64,000 bases of DNA, taken from positions 434,001-498,000 of the forward strand of contig NZ_VEEP01000001.1 in NCBI RefSeq assembly GCF_007678455.1, in the 5' to 3' direction. Below are positions 18,855 to 31,153 of the stretch, in pieces. The stretch comes from Cytobacillus oceanisediminis 2691. GTDB taxonomy: Bacteria; Bacillota; Bacilli; Bacillales; Cytobacillaceae. Within the stretch, counting starts at the first letter, position 1. Each line of letters opens with the position of its first letter. The notes below the pieces were generated by a model. The model worked only from the letters and a program-made list of their open reading frames with translations. It had not been told where the DNA came from and searched no databases. The translations under genes and the position numbers were made by a program.

Positions 18855-19808
18855 TTGTTGAAAAGAAACTTGCTTATGTTTATTTCGTTATTATTTTTGC
18901 TAGCTGGCTGCAGTGGGGGAGAATCTTCCAGTGAAAAAAGTGAAATGAACAATGCGGAAGACGCTAAGTCTGCCGAAACGGAAAATGTCAGCGAGGACAG
19001 GGTCAGCTTTTCAGCAAAAGGAGAACAGGACCGTGCTGCCGGGAATAAATCCGAAACAGAGAATCAAGACGGTGTATCAGAAAAGAACACTGTTGCCCAG
19101 CGGATGGTCATATTCAATGCTGAAATGGATATTACTGTGAAAAACTTTGAAAATGCGCGTAATTCACTCGAAGAGAAGGCACAAAGCTACAATGGATATA
19201 TTGTTCAATCTGATTCTAACCGTTATGATGATGAACAGCAAAGCGGCATGATGACGTTCAGGATTCCACAGGAGCATTTCCACGCCTTTTTGAATGATGC
19301 ACAGGGACTTTCTGTTCAGGTCAATAATCGGCGCGTGAGCGGTCAGGATGTTACAGAGGAATATGTTGACCTGGAATCACGCTTGAAATCGAAAAAAGCA
19401 GTAGAAGCCAGGCTGCTTGAATTCATGAAAGATTCCCAGAAAACTGAGGACCTGTTGAAGATTTCATCAGATTTGGCCGATGTCCAGGAAGAAATCGAAC
19501 AGATCGCAGGAAGGAAGAAATTCCTCGAAAATCAGACTGCATACTCGACGGTAACAATCTCTTTACAGGAAACTCTTGTAGCTGTCCCGAAAATCGATAA
19601 TGAAAATCTTAACACCTGGCAGAAAATACAGAAGCAGTTTGCAGATAACATTAATATTCTGCTTGCTGCCGGGTCAGGAATCATCGTATTTTTGGTGGGC
19701 AATCTTCCCATTATCCTGATTGTTGGAACGATTGTTGCAGCAATCATTTATTTTGTACGGAAGAAGAATAAACCTGGCCAAAATAATAATATGGATTCTA
19801 ATGGGTAA
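18855..19808 (+). CDS. DUF4349 lipoprotein with C-terminal membrane anchor
   Basis: 317 residues. Start TTG at 18855 (or 18858), after AGGGGG; the longer frame back to 18771 runs through a terminator. Lipobox LAGC near residue 17, an acidic low-complexity linker (25-75), then the DUF4349 domain (80-250: conserved VDLESRLKSKKAVEARLLEFM, YSTVTISLQE) with a central coiled coil (LLKISSDLADVQEEIEQIAGRKKFL), and a C-terminal membrane helix (270-300). Outer face of the membrane, function unknown. It follows the ABC exporter but has a terminator in between. Confidence 0.85.
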   Translation: MLKRNLLMFISLLFLLAGCSGGESSSEKSEMNNAEDAKSAETENVSEDRVSFSAKGEQDRAAGNKSETENQDGVSEKNTVAQRMVIFNAEMDITVKNFENARNSLEEKAQSYNGYIVQSDSNRYDDEQQSGMMTFRIPQEHFHAFLNDAQGLSVQVNNRRVSGQDVTEEYVDLESRLKSKKAVEARLLEFMKDSQKTEDLLKISSDLADVQEEIEQIAGRKKFLENQTAYSTVTISLQETLVAVPKIDNENLNTWQKIQKQFADNINILLAAGSGIIVFLVGNLPIILIVGTIVAAIIYFVRKKNKPGQNNNMDSNG

Positions 19809-19894
19809 CAGAAGCTGACTATGCTGTGATTCCTTACAAACGAACATATACTTTTCTCCGGGCTTTTTTCGTGGATGCAGCTGAATTATATATA

Positions 19895-19928
19895 AAAAAA
19901 CCGTTGCGGTGGTCGCAACGGTTTTTTA
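19895..19928. terminator. rnjA terminator (bidirectional)
   Basis: AAAACCGTTGCG-GTGGT-CGCAACGGTTTT, with an A-tract on one side and a T-tract on the other; serves rnjA on the minus strand and the DUF4349 gene on the plus strand. Confidence 0.92.
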
Positions 19929-21596
19929 CTATACCTCCATTATGATCGGCAGGATCATTGGGCGGCGTTTTGTCTTTTCGTATAAGAAAGGTGCAAGTGT
20001 ATCAGTGATTTCATTTTTAATTTCAGACCACTGAGTAGTTTTTCTTTCCATCACTTTATTCAAGTGCTTATTAATCAAGCTTTGTGCATCATTAATCAGA
20101 TCCCCGGATTCTCTCATATAGACAAATCCGCGTGAAATCAGGTCAGGGCCAGCGGCAATCTTGAATTCCTTCATATTGATGCTTACCACCACAACGACAA
20201 GACCTTCTTCTGATAGAATACGTCGGTCGCGAAGAACGATATTGCCGATGTCGCCAACTCCGCTTCCGTCAATATAAACATTGCCAGAAGGAATCTTTCC
20301 TGCTACACCGACCTCATTGTCGCCAATAGCAAGAACTTCACCATTGTCCATAATGAAACAATTTTCTTCAGGCACTCCGCAGTCGGCAGCAAGCTTGCTA
20401 TGCATCTTTTGCATGCGGAATTCACCATGAATCGGCATAAAGTATTTCGGCTTAATCAGTCGCAGCATCAATTTTTGTTCTTCCTGGCCGCCATGGCCAG
20501 AAGTATGGATATCATTCAATGGTCCATGGATGACATCAGCACCAGCGCGGGACAGCATATTGATGGTCCTGTTGACGCTGATGGTATTCCCGGGGATTGG
20601 AGATGACGAGAATACGACTGTATCGCCAGGCTGAATCTGGATTTGACGGTGGGTACCGTTTGCAATACGTGATAAAGCGGCCATTGGCTCGCCCTGGCTT
20701 CCGGTACAAAGAATCGTGACCTGGTTGGCAGGCAGCCTGTTGATTTGCTGAGCATCAATGAATGTATCCTTTGGAGCTGTGATATAGCCAAGTTCTTGTC
20801 CAATCGTGATTGCTGATTCCATGCTTCGGCCGAACACGGCAACTTTTCTGCCATTTGCGACTGCAGCCTCAGTAACTTGCTGCAATCTATGTATGTTCGA
20901 CGCAAAAGTAGCGAATATGACCCGTCCGTCCACCTTCCGGAAAATATCCTGAATGCTCTCACCTACACGGCGTTCAGACATTGTGAAATTTGGCACCTCA
21001 GCATTTGTACTATCAGATAGCAAGCATAGGACGCCTTCCTTGCCGATTTCAGCCATTTTTGTAATGTTGGCCGGCTCACCAACCGGGGTAAAGTCAAATT
21101 TAAAATCACCGGTGTGTACAATTTGTCCTGGAGGTGTTTTTACAACGATCCCATATGAATCGGGAATACTGTGTGTCGTCCTGAAGAACGTGACAGATGT
21201 CTTGCGGAATTTGATGATATCATCTTCCTTGATTTCAATCAGCTTGGCCTTTCGCAGCAGACCATGTTCTTCAAGCTTGTTTTTAATCAGGCCGAGTGCC
21301 AGTTTGCCTCCATAAATCGGGACATTGATTTCACGAAGCAAATAAGGGATGCCGCCGATGTGGTCTTCGTGTCCGTGAGTAATGAACAGGCCTTTGATTT
21401 TGTCCTCGTTTTTTACAAGAAAGGAATAGTCAGGAATCACATAATCAATTCCTAGCAATTCATCTTCTGGGAATTTAATGCCTGCATCAATCAAAATGAT
21501 TTCATCCTGAAACTGCACGCCATACGTGTTCTTGCCGATTTCGCCTAATCCTCCGAGCGCGAAAACAGCTGTTTGGTCATTTTTTACGAATTTCAT
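19929..21596 (-). CDS. rnjA: Ribonuclease J1
   Basis: 555 residues, the usual RNase J length. Metallo-beta-lactamase domain with HGHEDHIGG near residue 74-82, beta-CASP insertion, VHTGDFKFD near 160, the downstream [10 protein letters not shown] (365) and MPIHGEFRM (388), and the C-terminal dimerisation domain. It is the 5'-to-3' exonuclease and endonuclease central to mRNA decay and rRNA maturation. ATG at 21596 begins three bases after the rpoY stop, with GGAGAT overlapping the end of rpoY, so the two genes form one operon as in B. subtilis. Confidence 0.96.
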   Translation of the reverse strand: MKFVKNDQTAVFALGGLGEIGKNTYGVQFQDEIILIDAGIKFPEDELLGIDYVIPDYSFLVKNEDKIKGLFITHGHEDHIGGIPYLLREINVPIYGGKLALGLIKNKLEEHGLLRKAKLIEIKEDDIIKFRKTSVTFFRTTHSIPDSYGIVVKTPPGQIVHTGDFKFDFTPVGEPANITKMAEIGKEGVLCLLSDSTNAEVPNFTMSERRVGESIQDIFRKVDGRVIFATFASNIHRLQQVTEAAVANGRKVAVFGRSMESAITIGQELGYITAPKDTFIDAQQINRLPANQVTILCTGSQGEPMAALSRIANGTHRQIQIQPGDTVVFSSSPIPGNTISVNRTINMLSRAGADVIHGPLNDIHTSGHGGQEEQKLMLRLIKPKYFMPIHGEFRMQKMHSKLAADCGVPEENCFIMDNGEVLAIGDNEVGVAGKIPSGNVYIDGSGVGDIGNIVLRDRRILSEEGLVVVVVSINMKEFKIAAGPDLISRGFVYMRESGDLINDAQSLINKHLNKVMERKTTQWSEIKNEITDTLAPFLYEKTKRRPMILPIIMEV

Positions 21597-21599
21597 AAA

Positions 21600-21812
21600 T
21601 TATTCGATCTCCAATACTTCAAAGTCTTCTTTTTGCTTTTCATACTCCAAATAATTACCCTCAACTGCCTCTACATATTCGATGTTATACTGGCGGTCAA
21701 CAATTTTTGTCCGTACTTCTCTTTCAGAGTCAGCTTCAACATAAATAGTCTGTGTCTTTTCACGAACTGGTACTTGCTTGTTGGATTCCTGGAAGTAAAC
21801 TTTAAAAATCAT
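21600..21812 (-). CDS. rpoY: RNA polymerase epsilon subunit
   Basis: 70 residues matching YkzG/RpoY: MIFKVYFQ start, [15 protein letters not shown] and a C-terminal acidic [17 protein letters not shown]. Epsilon binds RNA polymerase in Firmicutes. Start ATG at 21812 follows AAGGAGAG. Cotranscribed with rnjA, which ties RNA synthesis and decay in one operon, an arrangement conserved in Bacillus. Confidence 0.93.
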   Translation of the reverse strand: MIFKVYFQESNKQVPVREKTQTIYVEADSEREVRTKIVDRQYNIEYVEAVEGNYLEYEKQKEDFEVLEIE

Positions 21813-22036
21813 TATAAATCTCTCTCCTTAAATGAACTTTTCTATTTTACAGATGCCCTTCATGGAACTGATTTCACTCGCTGACAATTCCAGCTCAAGT
21901 TGCAGCATATGCAATGCCGGAATGTTTGATGGCTTTGAAATCAATTCAATCTCAGCCCTATATAGAATGACAATGTTACCATTGTTATTATCAACCGTGC
22001 GTGTTTTCCGCTATTAACCAATTTACAATAAGGAAG

Positions 22037-22062
22037 GAGCCCTTCGCAAGTTTGAAGGGCTC
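22037..22062 (-). terminator. Hairpin between the 23-codon ORF and rpoY
   Basis: GAGCCCTTC / GAAGGGCTC, a perfect 9-bp stem. On the minus strand it is followed only by CTTCCTTATTG, so termination is likely partial. Confidence 0.55.
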
Positions 22063-22068
22063 AAAAAG

Positions 22069-22140
22069 TTAAGCGATTGTTTTTTTACGAAGCAAATCTT
22101 TCCACTGTTTCAAAAGCTTCTTTCTGAGCTTCTTTAACAT
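22069..22140 (-). CDS. Candidate 23-residue basic amphipathic peptide
   Basis: ATG at 22138-22140 (minus strand), stop TAA at 22069-22071. The start is preceded by AAGGAG with a 10-base gap. The product begins MLKKLRKKLLKQWKDLL and ends RKKTIA: about ten Lys/Arg and regularly spaced Leu with one Trp, predicting an amphipathic helix. A hairpin follows the stop, and an imperfect 15-bp stem (22168-22210) lies in the 5' leader. No family recognised. It might be a real small protein (membrane-active or nucleic-acid binding) or a leader peptide for rpoY-rnjA. Confidence 0.5.
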   Translation of the reverse strand: MLKKLRKKLLKQWKDLLRKKTIA

Positions 22141-22167
22141 AGTGGATCATCTCCTTAATTCTTATTT

Positions 22168-22210
22168 TAAACTATCCTTGTCCAATGTAAAGTAAACAAG
22201 GAAAAGTTTA
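22168..22210 (-). promoter_or_regulatory. Leader hairpin upstream of the 23-codon ORF
   Basis: TAAACTATCCTTGT pairs with ACAAGGAAAAGTTTA, interrupted by one A/A mismatch. It is placed directly upstream of the AAGGAG of the small ORF. A TATAAT sequence on the minus strand lies about 35 bases further upstream, with no clear -35 box. Confidence 0.4.
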
Positions 22211-22441
22211 GCAAAGATTATTTTTCAAATTCCTATCTTTTTGTTTATATTATATGATGAAATAGCAAATTTTTTCATGGATATTGATGGAATGGCATAA
22301 ATTGTCATTCGTTTGACACATTTTTAAACTGTGTTTTTCTGTACAGGTACTGTGCTATTTGGTAGACTGTCGGAATTACTTAATAAAACTAAATGGTTGG
22401 GAAAATACTTTCAATAAGAAAGAGCATCGAAGGAGAATATC

Positions 22442-23212
22442 ATGAGCAAAATCGTATTTTTTGATATTGATGGTACACTATTGGACCATGATAAAAATCT
22501 GCCTGCCTCCGCCAAGGAAGCAATTGAAAAGCTGAAGGGAAATGGAGTATTCGTAGCAATCGCTACTGGAAGGGCTCCGTTCATGTTTGAAAATCTTAGA
22601 AAAGAGCTCGATATCGATTCTTTTGTAAGTTTCAATGGACAATACGTGGTGTTTGAAGGGGAACCAATTTATAAAAACCCTTTGAACAACCAAAAAATAG
22701 AGGAGCTTTATAGAGAGGCTGCAGACCAGGGACACCCGGTCGTATTTATGAATCATCAGACGATGAAGTCATCCGTTAAGCACCACCAATTTATCGAAAC
22801 GAGCCTGGGAGGCTTGAAATTTGCCCATCCGGAGCATGATGACCGATTTTATGTTGACAGGGATTTGTTCCAAACACTTCTTTTTTGTGAAGAAGGTAAG
22901 GAGGAGTATTACCGGGAGAATTACCCGGAATTTACTTTAATCAGATGGCATCCTTATTCAGTTGATGTCCTTCCTGCAGGTGGTTCCAAGGCAGAAGGCA
23001 TTAAGAAGATGATCGAACGGTTAGGTTTCAATCCGGAGGACGTCTATGCATTCGGCGATGGACTAAATGACCTTGAAATGCTGGAGGCTGTGGGAACGGG
23101 TGTCGCGATGGGCAATGCTGTGCCACAACTAAAAGAACTGGCGAATATGGTGACCCGTGATGTTGATGATGATGGCATATGGCATGGTTTGAAAAAGTTG
23201 AATTTGATCTAG
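22442..23212 (+). CDS. ykrA: Cof-type HAD phosphatase YkrA
   Basis: 256 residues. HAD motif I DIDGTLLDHD at residues 8-17, motif II IATGRAP near 40, motif III Lys in GGSKAEGIKKM near 185, and motif IV GDGLNDLEML near 205, with the type IIB cap between. Cytosolic sugar- or nucleotide-phosphate phosphatase; substrate not deducible. Start ATG at 22442 follows GAAGGAGAATATC. Its position between rnjA-rpoY and def copies B. subtilis ykrA. A bidirectional terminator separates it from def. Confidence 0.88.
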   Translation: MSKIVFFDIDGTLLDHDKNLPASAKEAIEKLKGNGVFVAIATGRAPFMFENLRKELDIDSFVSFNGQYVVFEGEPIYKNPLNNQKIEELYREAADQGHPVVFMNHQTMKSSVKHHQFIETSLGGLKFAHPEHDDRFYVDRDLFQTLLFCEEGKEEYYRENYPEFTLIRWHPYSVDVLPAGGSKAEGIKKMIERLGFNPEDVYAFGDGLNDLEMLEAVGTGVAMGNAVPQLKELANMVTRDVDDDGIWHGLKKLNLI

Positions 23213-23249
23213 AATAATAATCAGCAATCAATTCGAAAAATGCTCCACA

Positions 23250-23283
23250 AAAAAAAGCCGAATCTAATCAGATTCGGCTTTTA
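23250..23283. terminator. Bidirectional terminator ykrA/def
   Basis: AAGCCGAATCT-AATC-AGATTCGGCTT, an 11-bp perfect stem flanked by A and T runs. Confidence 0.92.
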
Positions 23284-23835
23284 CCGTTCTACCCGGACAG
23301 CATCCGGGACATCGGCAAATGGATCGTGCTTATTGATATGGTCGTAAAACATGATTCCGTTCAGGTGGTCGATTTCATGCTGGAATACAATAGCAGGAAG
23401 GCCCTTGAGACGAATCTTCACTTCGTTTCCTTCAAGGTCGATTCCTTTTACGGTAATCCTTGCATATCTTGGCACATATCCGGGGATTGCCTCATCTACT
23501 GAGAGACAGCCCTCACCAGCTGCCAGATAGGATCGTTCAACTGAATGGCTGATGACTTTTGGATTGAAAAGGGCATAGCTGACCAAGTTATCTTTCTCAT
23601 CCGTCAAATGAACAGCAATCATTCTTTTTGTCACATTTATCTGCGGAGCCGCAAGACCAATTCCCGGTCGCAGTCCATGTTTTTGTGCGATCTCAGGGTC
23701 CTGGCTGTTTATCACGTATTCAATCAGGTTTTGGAGTATTTCTTTATCTTCCTGTGAAGGAGGCATGGGAACTTCTTCCGCAACTTTTCGGAGCGCAGGA
23801 TGTCCATCACGGACGATATCATCCATCGTCAACAT
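23281..23835 (-). CDS. def: Peptide deformylase
   Basis: 184 residues from the ATG at 23835, which has AGAGGTG upstream and yields [13 protein letters not shown] as in B. subtilis YkrB/DefB. All three deformylase motifs are present: GIGLAAPQ (near 55), EGCLS (Cys metal ligand, near 110) and QHEIDHLNG (near 153). It removes formyl groups from nascent proteins using Fe(II). Type 2 deformylase (longer Gram-positive form). Convergent with ykrA. Confidence 0.95.
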   Translation of the reverse strand: MLTMDDIVRDGHPALRKVAEEVPMPPSQEDKEILQNLIEYVINSQDPEIAQKHGLRPGIGLAAPQINVTKRMIAVHLTDEKDNLVSYALFNPKVISHSVERSYLAAGEGCLSVDEAIPGYVPRYARITVKGIDLEGNEVKIRLKGLPAIVFQHEIDHLNGIMFYDHINKHDPFADVPDAVRVER

Positions 23836-23951
23836 ATATTTCACCTCTAGTATGTAATAATGTTAAGTCTAACAAATGTATTACGAAAAGTTAACTAGAA
23901 AACATGAAAAGAGAGAGGGACATAAATCCCTTCTCCCTTTACTCTTCACAA

Positions 23952-24080
23952 TTAAAATCTCCAGCAGGCGCATCCAACGATGATCAAAAGGATAAACAAC
24001 ACGACAATCAAAGCGAAGCCGCCGCGATAACCTACTCCCGCAACAGGATATCCACCACATCCATATCCGTATCCGTACAT
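23952..24080 (-). CDS. YjcZ-family sporulation peptide
   Basis: 42 residues, ATG at 24078-24080 with AGAGGAGG upstream, stop at 23952-23954. N-terminal half is Gly/Tyr-rich ([10 protein letters not shown]), followed by a single hydrophobic helix ([15 protein letters not shown]) and a CACWRF end. This Gly-Tyr head plus membrane tail is the pattern of the YjcZ/YtrH-like very small sporulation or coat-associated membrane peptides common in Bacillus. Monocistronic. Confidence 0.85.
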   Translation of the reverse strand: MYGYGYGCGGYPVAGVGYRGGFALIVVLFILLIIVGCACWRF

Positions 24081-24322
24081 ATGGAAACCTCCTCTTTTGT
24101 ATGATTCGCCCGCAATTCGGGTCGATTGCTATAGCCTATGCAAAAGAAATTAGATGGTATAGGCTCAAGCCCAAAGCATAAAGAGCATTATGGTTGAATA
24201 TATTTAGGGAAAGGACAAGCTTTTCCACTTCGATTATGGATAAAAAACTGCAGAATTTCATTTCTATTGTCAAATCTCGCCGCAATCGCTATAGTAAAAT
24301 TGGTATCTATGAGGAGGTTATT

Positions 24323-25000
24323 ATGTTGTCCATATTCAAAAAAATAAGTTTAGCTATTATCATGATGGCTGGAGTTTTTAGTCTGGCTGGGTGTTTGGAC
24401 AAGCAATCACCTGAGGAAAAGATGTTCGAGGAGCTTGAAAAAGTTGTTTCAATTGAAAAAACATTTGAGGATCAGCAGGATCCACTTGTAGAGCTGGAAA
24501 AGAAGGAAAAGGAAATATATGAAAAGATCATTTCGCTTGGCATGAAGGAATATGACCAAATTGTAAAGCTGGCTGATGAGGCTTTGGCTAACGCCGACAA
24601 ACGAGCTGAACATATAGATAAAGAAAAAGAAAGTATTGACGAATCACGAAAAGAATTCAAAAACATCGACCAAATTATTGAAGAGATCGAGGATTCCGGC
24701 CTAAAGAAGCAGGCAAATGAATTGAAGGCCACGATGAATGAACGATATGAAATACATGATGACCTGTACAAAAATTATAAACAAGGTCTCCAATATGACA
24801 AAAAACTTTATGAAATGCTGAAGGATAAGGAGTTAAGCTTTGATAACCTGGAAGAGCAAATCAATAAACTAAATGAGATATATGAGACAGTACTGAAGGA
24901 TAACCAGGAATTCAATGATAAAACGGACCAGTATAATAAAGAAAAACTGGCTTTTTATAAAAAAGCCGGAATAGAAGTAAGCCCGGAAAAGGAAGAATAG
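24323..25000 (+). CDS. ykyA: YkyA family lipoprotein
   Basis: 225 residues from the ATG at 24323, preceded by GAGGAGG; the longer frame from 24194 has no ribosome site. Lipobox LAGC near residue 22. The rest is highly charged and almost entirely helical (long coiled coils of E/K/D). It matches YkyA, located immediately before pdhA in B. subtilis as here. It is anchored to the outer face of the membrane, possibly near peptidoglycan; its function is not established. Confidence 0.85.
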   Translation: MLSIFKKISLAIIMMAGVFSLAGCLDKQSPEEKMFEELEKVVSIEKTFEDQQDPLVELEKKEKEIYEKIISLGMKEYDQIVKLADEALANADKRAEHIDKEKESIDESRKEFKNIDQIIEEIEDSGLKKQANELKATMNERYEIHDDLYKNYKQGLQYDKKLYEMLKDKELSFDNLEEQINKLNEIYETVLKDNQEFNDKTDQYNKEKLAFYKKAGIEVSPEKEE

Positions 25001-25010
25001 GAATAGATCT

Positions 25011-25041
25011 AAAGCCGCTTTAACTCAAAAGCGGTTTTTTT
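25011..25041 (+). terminator. ykyA terminator
   Basis: CCGCTTT / AAAGCGG stem followed by seven T. Confidence 0.8.
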
Positions 25042-26722
<1,681 letters not shown>

Positions 26723-26725
26723 GCC

Positions 26726-27703
26726 ATGGCTCAAATGACAATGATTCAAGCAATTACAGACGCTCTTCGCGTAGAACTGAAAAATGATCCCAACGTCCTT
26801 GTATTCGGGGAAGACGTTGGCGTAAACGGCGGTGTATTCCGTGCGACAGAAGGCCTGCAAAAAGAGTTTGGGGAAGATCGCGTATTTGATACGCCGCTTG
26901 CAGAATCCGGTATTGGCGGACTGGCAATCGGTCTTGCTTTGCAGGGGTACCGTCCTGTCCCGGAAATCCAGTTCTTCGGATTCGTGTTCGAAGTAATGGA
27001 TTCAATCGCTGGTCAAATGGCTCGTATGCGTTACCGTTCAGGCGGACGCTACAGCTCACCAGTTACCATCCGTTCACCATTCGGCGGAGGCGTACATACA
27101 CCAGAGATGCACGCTGACAGCCTGGAGGGAATGGTTGCACAACAGCCTGGTTTGAAGGTTGTTATTCCTTCAACTCCATATGATGCAAAAGGTTTGCTGA
27201 TTTCAGCAATCCGCGATAATGATCCAGTCATTTTCCTTGAGCACATGAAGCTCTATCGCTCATTCCGTCAGGAAGTTCCTGAAGAAGAGTACACAATCCC
27301 TCTTGGAAAAGCGGATGTTAAGCGTGAAGGTACAGACCTTTCCATCATCACTTATGGTGCAATGGTCCATGAATCACTGAAAGCTGCAGAAGAACTTGAA
27401 AAAGAAGGCCATTCTGTAGAAGTAATCGACTTAAGGACTGTAATGCCTTTCGATATTGAAACAATCATTGCTTCTGTTGAAAAAACAGGAAGAGCGATCG
27501 TTGTCCAGGAAGCACAAAAACAGGCTGGAATGGCTGGACAAATTGTTGCGGAAATCAATGACCGCGCTATCCTTAGCCTTGAAGCTCCAGTCTTAAGAGT
27601 GGCTGCACCTGATACAGTATTCCCATTCTCTCAGGCAGAAACAGTATGGCTGCCTAACTATAAGGATGTAATCGAAACAGCTAAGAAAGTACTTGAATTC
27701 TAA
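26726..27703 (+). CDS. pdhB: Pyruvate dehydrogenase E1 beta
   Basis: 325 residues, transketolase-like pyrimidine-binding domain ([29 protein letters not shown] with the ThDP-activating Glu in DTPLAE) and a C-terminal transketolase domain ([20 protein letters not shown] ... [11 protein letters not shown]). Start ATG at 26726, AAGGAG in the end of pdhA. Forms the alpha2-beta2 E1 with PdhA. Confidence 0.97.
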   Translation: MAQMTMIQAITDALRVELKNDPNVLVFGEDVGVNGGVFRATEGLQKEFGEDRVFDTPLAESGIGGLAIGLALQGYRPVPEIQFFGFVFEVMDSIAGQMARMRYRSGGRYSSPVTIRSPFGGGVHTPEMHADSLEGMVAQQPGLKVVIPSTPYDAKGLLISAIRDNDPVIFLEHMKLYRSFRQEVPEEEYTIPLGKADVKREGTDLSIITYGAMVHESLKAAEELEKEGHSVEVIDLRTVMPFDIETIIASVEKTGRAIVVQEAQKQAGMAGQIVAEINDRAILSLEAPVLRVAAPDTVFPFSQAETVWLPNYKDVIETAKKVLEF

Positions 27704-27745
27704 AAAAGCAAACACGATCGATAAAACATAGGAGGGTGAATTCCA

Positions 27746-29104
27746 TTGGCATTCAAATTTAAGCTGCCAGATATCGGCGAAGGTATTCACGAAGGTGAAA
27801 TCGTCAAATGGTTCGTAAAACCTGGCGATAAAGTTCAGGAAGACGATGTACTTTGCGAAGTACAAAATGATAAAGCAGTAGTAGAAATTCCTTCCCCTGT
27901 CGCTGGTACAGTCGAAGAAGTTTTAGTTGAAGAAGGAACTGTTGCAACAGTTGGACAGGTTCTCGTAACATTTGATGCTCCAGGGTATGAAGACCTTAAG
28001 TTCAAAGGTGAAGAAGAAGAAGATGCTCCGGCTGAGAAAACAGAAGCACAGGTTCAATCTACTATGGAGGCTGGGCAAAAAATTGAAAAAGAAGCAACAG
28101 AAGCCCCTGCTCCTGCAGGCGAAACCGGTGCGGGCGCAGCAGCTGCACCACAGGCAGAAGTTGATCCTAACCGCCGCATCGTAGCAATGCCATCTGTTCG
28201 TAAATATGCACGTGAAAAAGGCGTTGATATTCGCCAGGTTGCTGGATCAGGCAAAAATGGCCGCATCCAGAAAAACGATGTTGACAGCTTCTTAAGCGGC
28301 GGAGCACCAGCAGCAGCTGCACCAAAGGCTGACCAAGCACAGGCGCCAGAAGCTGAAGCAGCAGCTCCTAAGGCAGCAGCTCAGGCTATCCCAGAGGGAC
28401 AATATCCTGAGACTCGTGAGAAGATGAGCGGCATCAGAAAAGCGATTGCAAAGGCAATGGTTAATTCTAAGCATACAGCTCCACACGTTACACTAATGGA
28501 CGAAGTAGATGTAACAAAGCTTGTTGCACACCGCAAGAAGTTCAAAGAAGTGGCTGCTGAAAAAGGAATTAAGCTTACGTTCCTTCCTTATGTGGTAAAA
28601 GCTTTAACAAGTGCACTTCGTGAATACCCAGCATTGAACACATCATTAGATGATGCAACAAGCGAAATCATTCACAAGCACTATTACAATATCGGTATTG
28701 CTGCTGATACTGACAAAGGCTTGCTAGTTCCGGTCGTTAAAGATGCTGACCGTAAGTCTGTATTCTCAATCTCTAATGAGATCAACGAACTTGCAGGAAA
28801 AGCACGTGACGGAAAATTGGCTCCAGATGAAATGAAAGGTGCATCTTGCACAATCACAAACATCGGTTCTGCTGGCGGACAATGGTTCACTCCGGTTATC
28901 AACCATCCGGAAGTTGCAATCCTTGGAATTGGCCGCATCGCAGAAAAGCCTGTAGTAAAAGATGGTGAGATCGTTGCTGCTCCAGTACTTGCACTATCTC
29001 TAAGCTTCGATCACCGTATGATTGACGGAGCTACTGCACAGCACGCATTGAACCATATCAAGCGCCTGTTGAACGATCCAGAACTATTGTTAATGGAGGG
29101 GTAA
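27746..29104 (+). CDS. pdhC: Dihydrolipoamide acetyltransferase E2
   Basis: 452 residues starting at a TTG (27746) after AGGAGGGTG. Domains: one lipoyl domain (1-80, lipoyl lysine in QNDKAVVE), a Glu/Ala-rich linker (85-130), the peripheral subunit-binding domain ([15 protein letters not shown], 145-180), an Ala/Pro linker, and the catalytic core (215-450) ending with [10 protein letters not shown], the active-site His-Asp motif. It transfers acetyl to CoA and forms the core of the complex. About ten residues longer than the B. subtilis protein, in the Ala-rich linkers. Confidence 0.96.
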   Translation: MAFKFKLPDIGEGIHEGEIVKWFVKPGDKVQEDDVLCEVQNDKAVVEIPSPVAGTVEEVLVEEGTVATVGQVLVTFDAPGYEDLKFKGEEEEDAPAEKTEAQVQSTMEAGQKIEKEATEAPAPAGETGAGAAAAPQAEVDPNRRIVAMPSVRKYAREKGVDIRQVAGSGKNGRIQKNDVDSFLSGGAPAAAAPKADQAQAPEAEAAAPKAAAQAIPEGQYPETREKMSGIRKAIAKAMVNSKHTAPHVTLMDEVDVTKLVAHRKKFKEVAAEKGIKLTFLPYVVKALTSALREYPALNTSLDDATSEIIHKHYYNIGIAADTDKGLLVPVVKDADRKSVFSISNEINELAGKARDGKLAPDEMKGASCTITNIGSAGGQWFTPVINHPEVAILGIGRIAEKPVVKDGEIVAAPVLALSLSFDHRMIDGATAQHALNHIKRLLNDPELLLMEG

Positions 29105-29107
29105 TAA

Positions 29108-30517
29108 ATGGTAGTAGGAGATTTTCCAATCGAAACTGATACTCTTGTCATCGGTGCCGGCCCTGGCGGATATGTGGCAGCCATTCGCGCTGCCCAGCTG
29201 GGCCAAAAAGTAACAATCGTAGAAAAGGCGGTTCTTGGCGGTGTCTGCCTGAACGTCGGATGTATTCCATCTAAAGCTTTGATTTCGGCTGGTCACAGAT
29301 ACGAAAATGCAAAACACTCAGAAGACATGGGCGTTAAAGCAGAAAACGTTACGCTTGACTTTTCAAAAGTACAAGAGTTCAAAACAGGAGTAGTCAAGAA
29401 ATTGACTGGCGGCGTTGAAGGATTGTTAAAAGGCAATAAAATCGATATTGTTAAAGGCGAAGCGTACTTCGTGGATGCCAATACAATTCGTGTGATGGAT
29501 GAAAATTCAGCCCAGACATATACTTTCAAGAACGCTATCCTTGCTACTGGATCCCGCCCAATTGAGATCCCGGCTTTCAAATTCTCTAAGCGTGTGCTTG
29601 ATTCTACTGGTGCATTGAATCTTCAGGAGCTTCCTGAGAGCATTGTTGTCATCGGCGGAGGCTATATCGGCACAGAGCTTGGCGGTGCATATGCAAGCTT
29701 CGGCACGAAGGTGACAATCCTAGAAGGTGCTGACGAAATCTTGAATGGTTTCGAAAAGCAAATGTCTTCACTTGTGAAAAAGAACCTTAAGAAAAAGGGC
29801 GCAGAAGTGATTACGAAGGCCCTTGCCAAGGGTGTTGAAGAAAGTGAAACTGGCGTAACTGTAACCTATGAAGTAAAAGGTGAAGAGCAAAAAGTAGAAG
29901 CAGACTACGTATTTGTCATGGTAGGCAGAAAGCCAAACACTGACGAACTTGGCCTTGAGCAAGTAGGAATTGAAATGACTGATCGTGGTGTGATCAAAAT
30001 CGACAAGCAATGCCGCACAAATGTCAGCAACATTTACGCAATTGGCGACATTGTTGAAGGACCGCCACTGGCTCATAAGGCATCTTACGAAGGTAAGATT
30101 GCTGCTGAGGCAATCGCTGGACACCCTTCAGAAATCGATTACCTGGCAATCCCTGCTGTCGTATTCTCTGACCCAGAATTAGCTTCTGTAGGTTATTCTG
30201 AAAAAGAAGCAAAGGATGCGGGCATCGATATTAAAGCAGCGAAATTCCCATTTGCTGCAAACGGCCGTGCACTTTCACTTAATCAGACTGACGGCTTCCT
30301 GAAGCTGATCACTCGTAAGGAAGATGATATCGTCATCGGTGCGCAAATTGCAGGCCCTAATGCTTCTGATATGATTGCAGAACTTGGTCTGGCAATAGAA
30401 GCAGGAATGACTGCTGAAGATCTGGCAATGACCATCCACGCTCACCCAACATTAGGTGAAATTACGATGGAAGCAGCAGAAGTTGCGCTTGGAAATCCAA
30501 TTCATATCATAAAATAA
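29108..30517 (+). CDS. pdhD: Dihydrolipoamide dehydrogenase E3
   Basis: 469 residues. FAD motif [11 protein letters not shown] (12-22), redox disulfide [15 protein letters not shown] (near 40-54), NAD motif [10 protein letters not shown] (near 180), second FAD motif YAIGDI (near 310), and the catalytic HAHPTLGE (near 445). It reoxidises the lipoyl groups using NAD+. Fourth gene of the operon, starting three bases after pdhC; ends at a strong terminator. Confidence 0.97.
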   Translation: MVVGDFPIETDTLVIGAGPGGYVAAIRAAQLGQKVTIVEKAVLGGVCLNVGCIPSKALISAGHRYENAKHSEDMGVKAENVTLDFSKVQEFKTGVVKKLTGGVEGLLKGNKIDIVKGEAYFVDANTIRVMDENSAQTYTFKNAILATGSRPIEIPAFKFSKRVLDSTGALNLQELPESIVVIGGGYIGTELGGAYASFGTKVTILEGADEILNGFEKQMSSLVKKNLKKKGAEVITKALAKGVEESETGVTVTYEVKGEEQKVEADYVFVMVGRKPNTDELGLEQVGIEMTDRGVIKIDKQCRTNVSNIYAIGDIVEGPPLAHKASYEGKIAAEAIAGHPSEIDYLAIPAVVFSDPELASVGYSEKEAKDAGIDIKAAKFPFAANGRALSLNQTDGFLKLITRKEDDIVIGAQIAGPNASDMIAELGLAIEAGMTAEDLAMTIHAHPTLGEITMEAAEVALGNPIHIIK

Positions 30518-30526
30518 AATCAAATA

Positions 30527-30561
30527 AAAAAATCCTTTCCATTCTGGGAAGGATTTTTTTT
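30527..30561. terminator. pdh operon terminator (bidirectional)
   Basis: AAATCCTTTCC / GGGAAGGATTT (one G.U), flanked by A and T runs; overlaps the stop of the convergent slp-like gene. Confidence 0.9.
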
Positions 30562-30937
30562 ATTCATGATTCAAAACAGCAGAGATCGGCTCAATAATCT
30601 GTTCTTTAGTGGCACTTCCATTTACATTCGCGAGCACCTGGTCACGGTGGACAATCAGGATGGCCGGGAACTTTTTCTCTTTAAGAAGATCATGGTATTG
30701 ATTAGCCTTTGCAGCTGGAATGACAACAATGTTATCAAATTCTGCGGGATATTCCTTCTTTAACTCTATGATTGCATCATAGTAGGATGATTCTTGCTTG
30801 TAATTCTCTTCATCAGAAAAAAAGACAACCTGTTTTATGTCTTCATTCAGCACCAGTTTGTCTGAATTGTTGACCGGATTGCATGAAGCCGTCAGAAAAA
30901 GGAACGTAGTGACAAAAACAAAAGATAAGCTTTTCAT
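30560..30937 (-). CDS. slp: Small lipoprotein, Slp-like
   Basis: 125 residues with lipobox TASC near residue 19. The remainder resembles a truncated thioredoxin-like fold (KQVVFFSDEENY ... FPAILIVHRDQVLANVNGSATKEQI) but lacks a CXXC, so redox activity is unlikely. Position (directly after pdhD) and size match slp of B. subtilis, the small peptidoglycan-associated lipoprotein; assignment rests mainly on synteny. Convergent with pdhD, sharing its terminator. Confidence 0.6.
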   Translation of the reverse strand: MKSLSFVFVTTFLFLTASCNPVNNSDKLVLNEDIKQVVFFSDEENYKQESSYYDAIIELKKEYPAEFDNIVVIPAAKANQYHDLLKEKKFPAILIVHRDQVLANVNGSATKEQIIEPISAVLNHE

Positions 30938-31153
30938 TTATCTTTGCCTCACTTTTTTAGATTATGTTTCCTCTGGATAACTAGTTGTCCATATTCTATC
31001 ACAGCAATTTCCAAAAGAATGGAATGTTATTGAAATGTTACATAATTGAAAAATATCCTTCCATCCAGTACATATACTAGTAAAAAAGATCAGATGTTTA
31101 GCAGTTTGCTGGTCGGGAAAGATAAACTAGACATGGTGGTGGAGGGTTTGAAG

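Noticed and set aside
24194-24322. N-terminal extension of ykyA
   Set aside because: No ribosome site before 24194; the ATG at 24323 has GAGGAGG and starts the lipoprotein signal.
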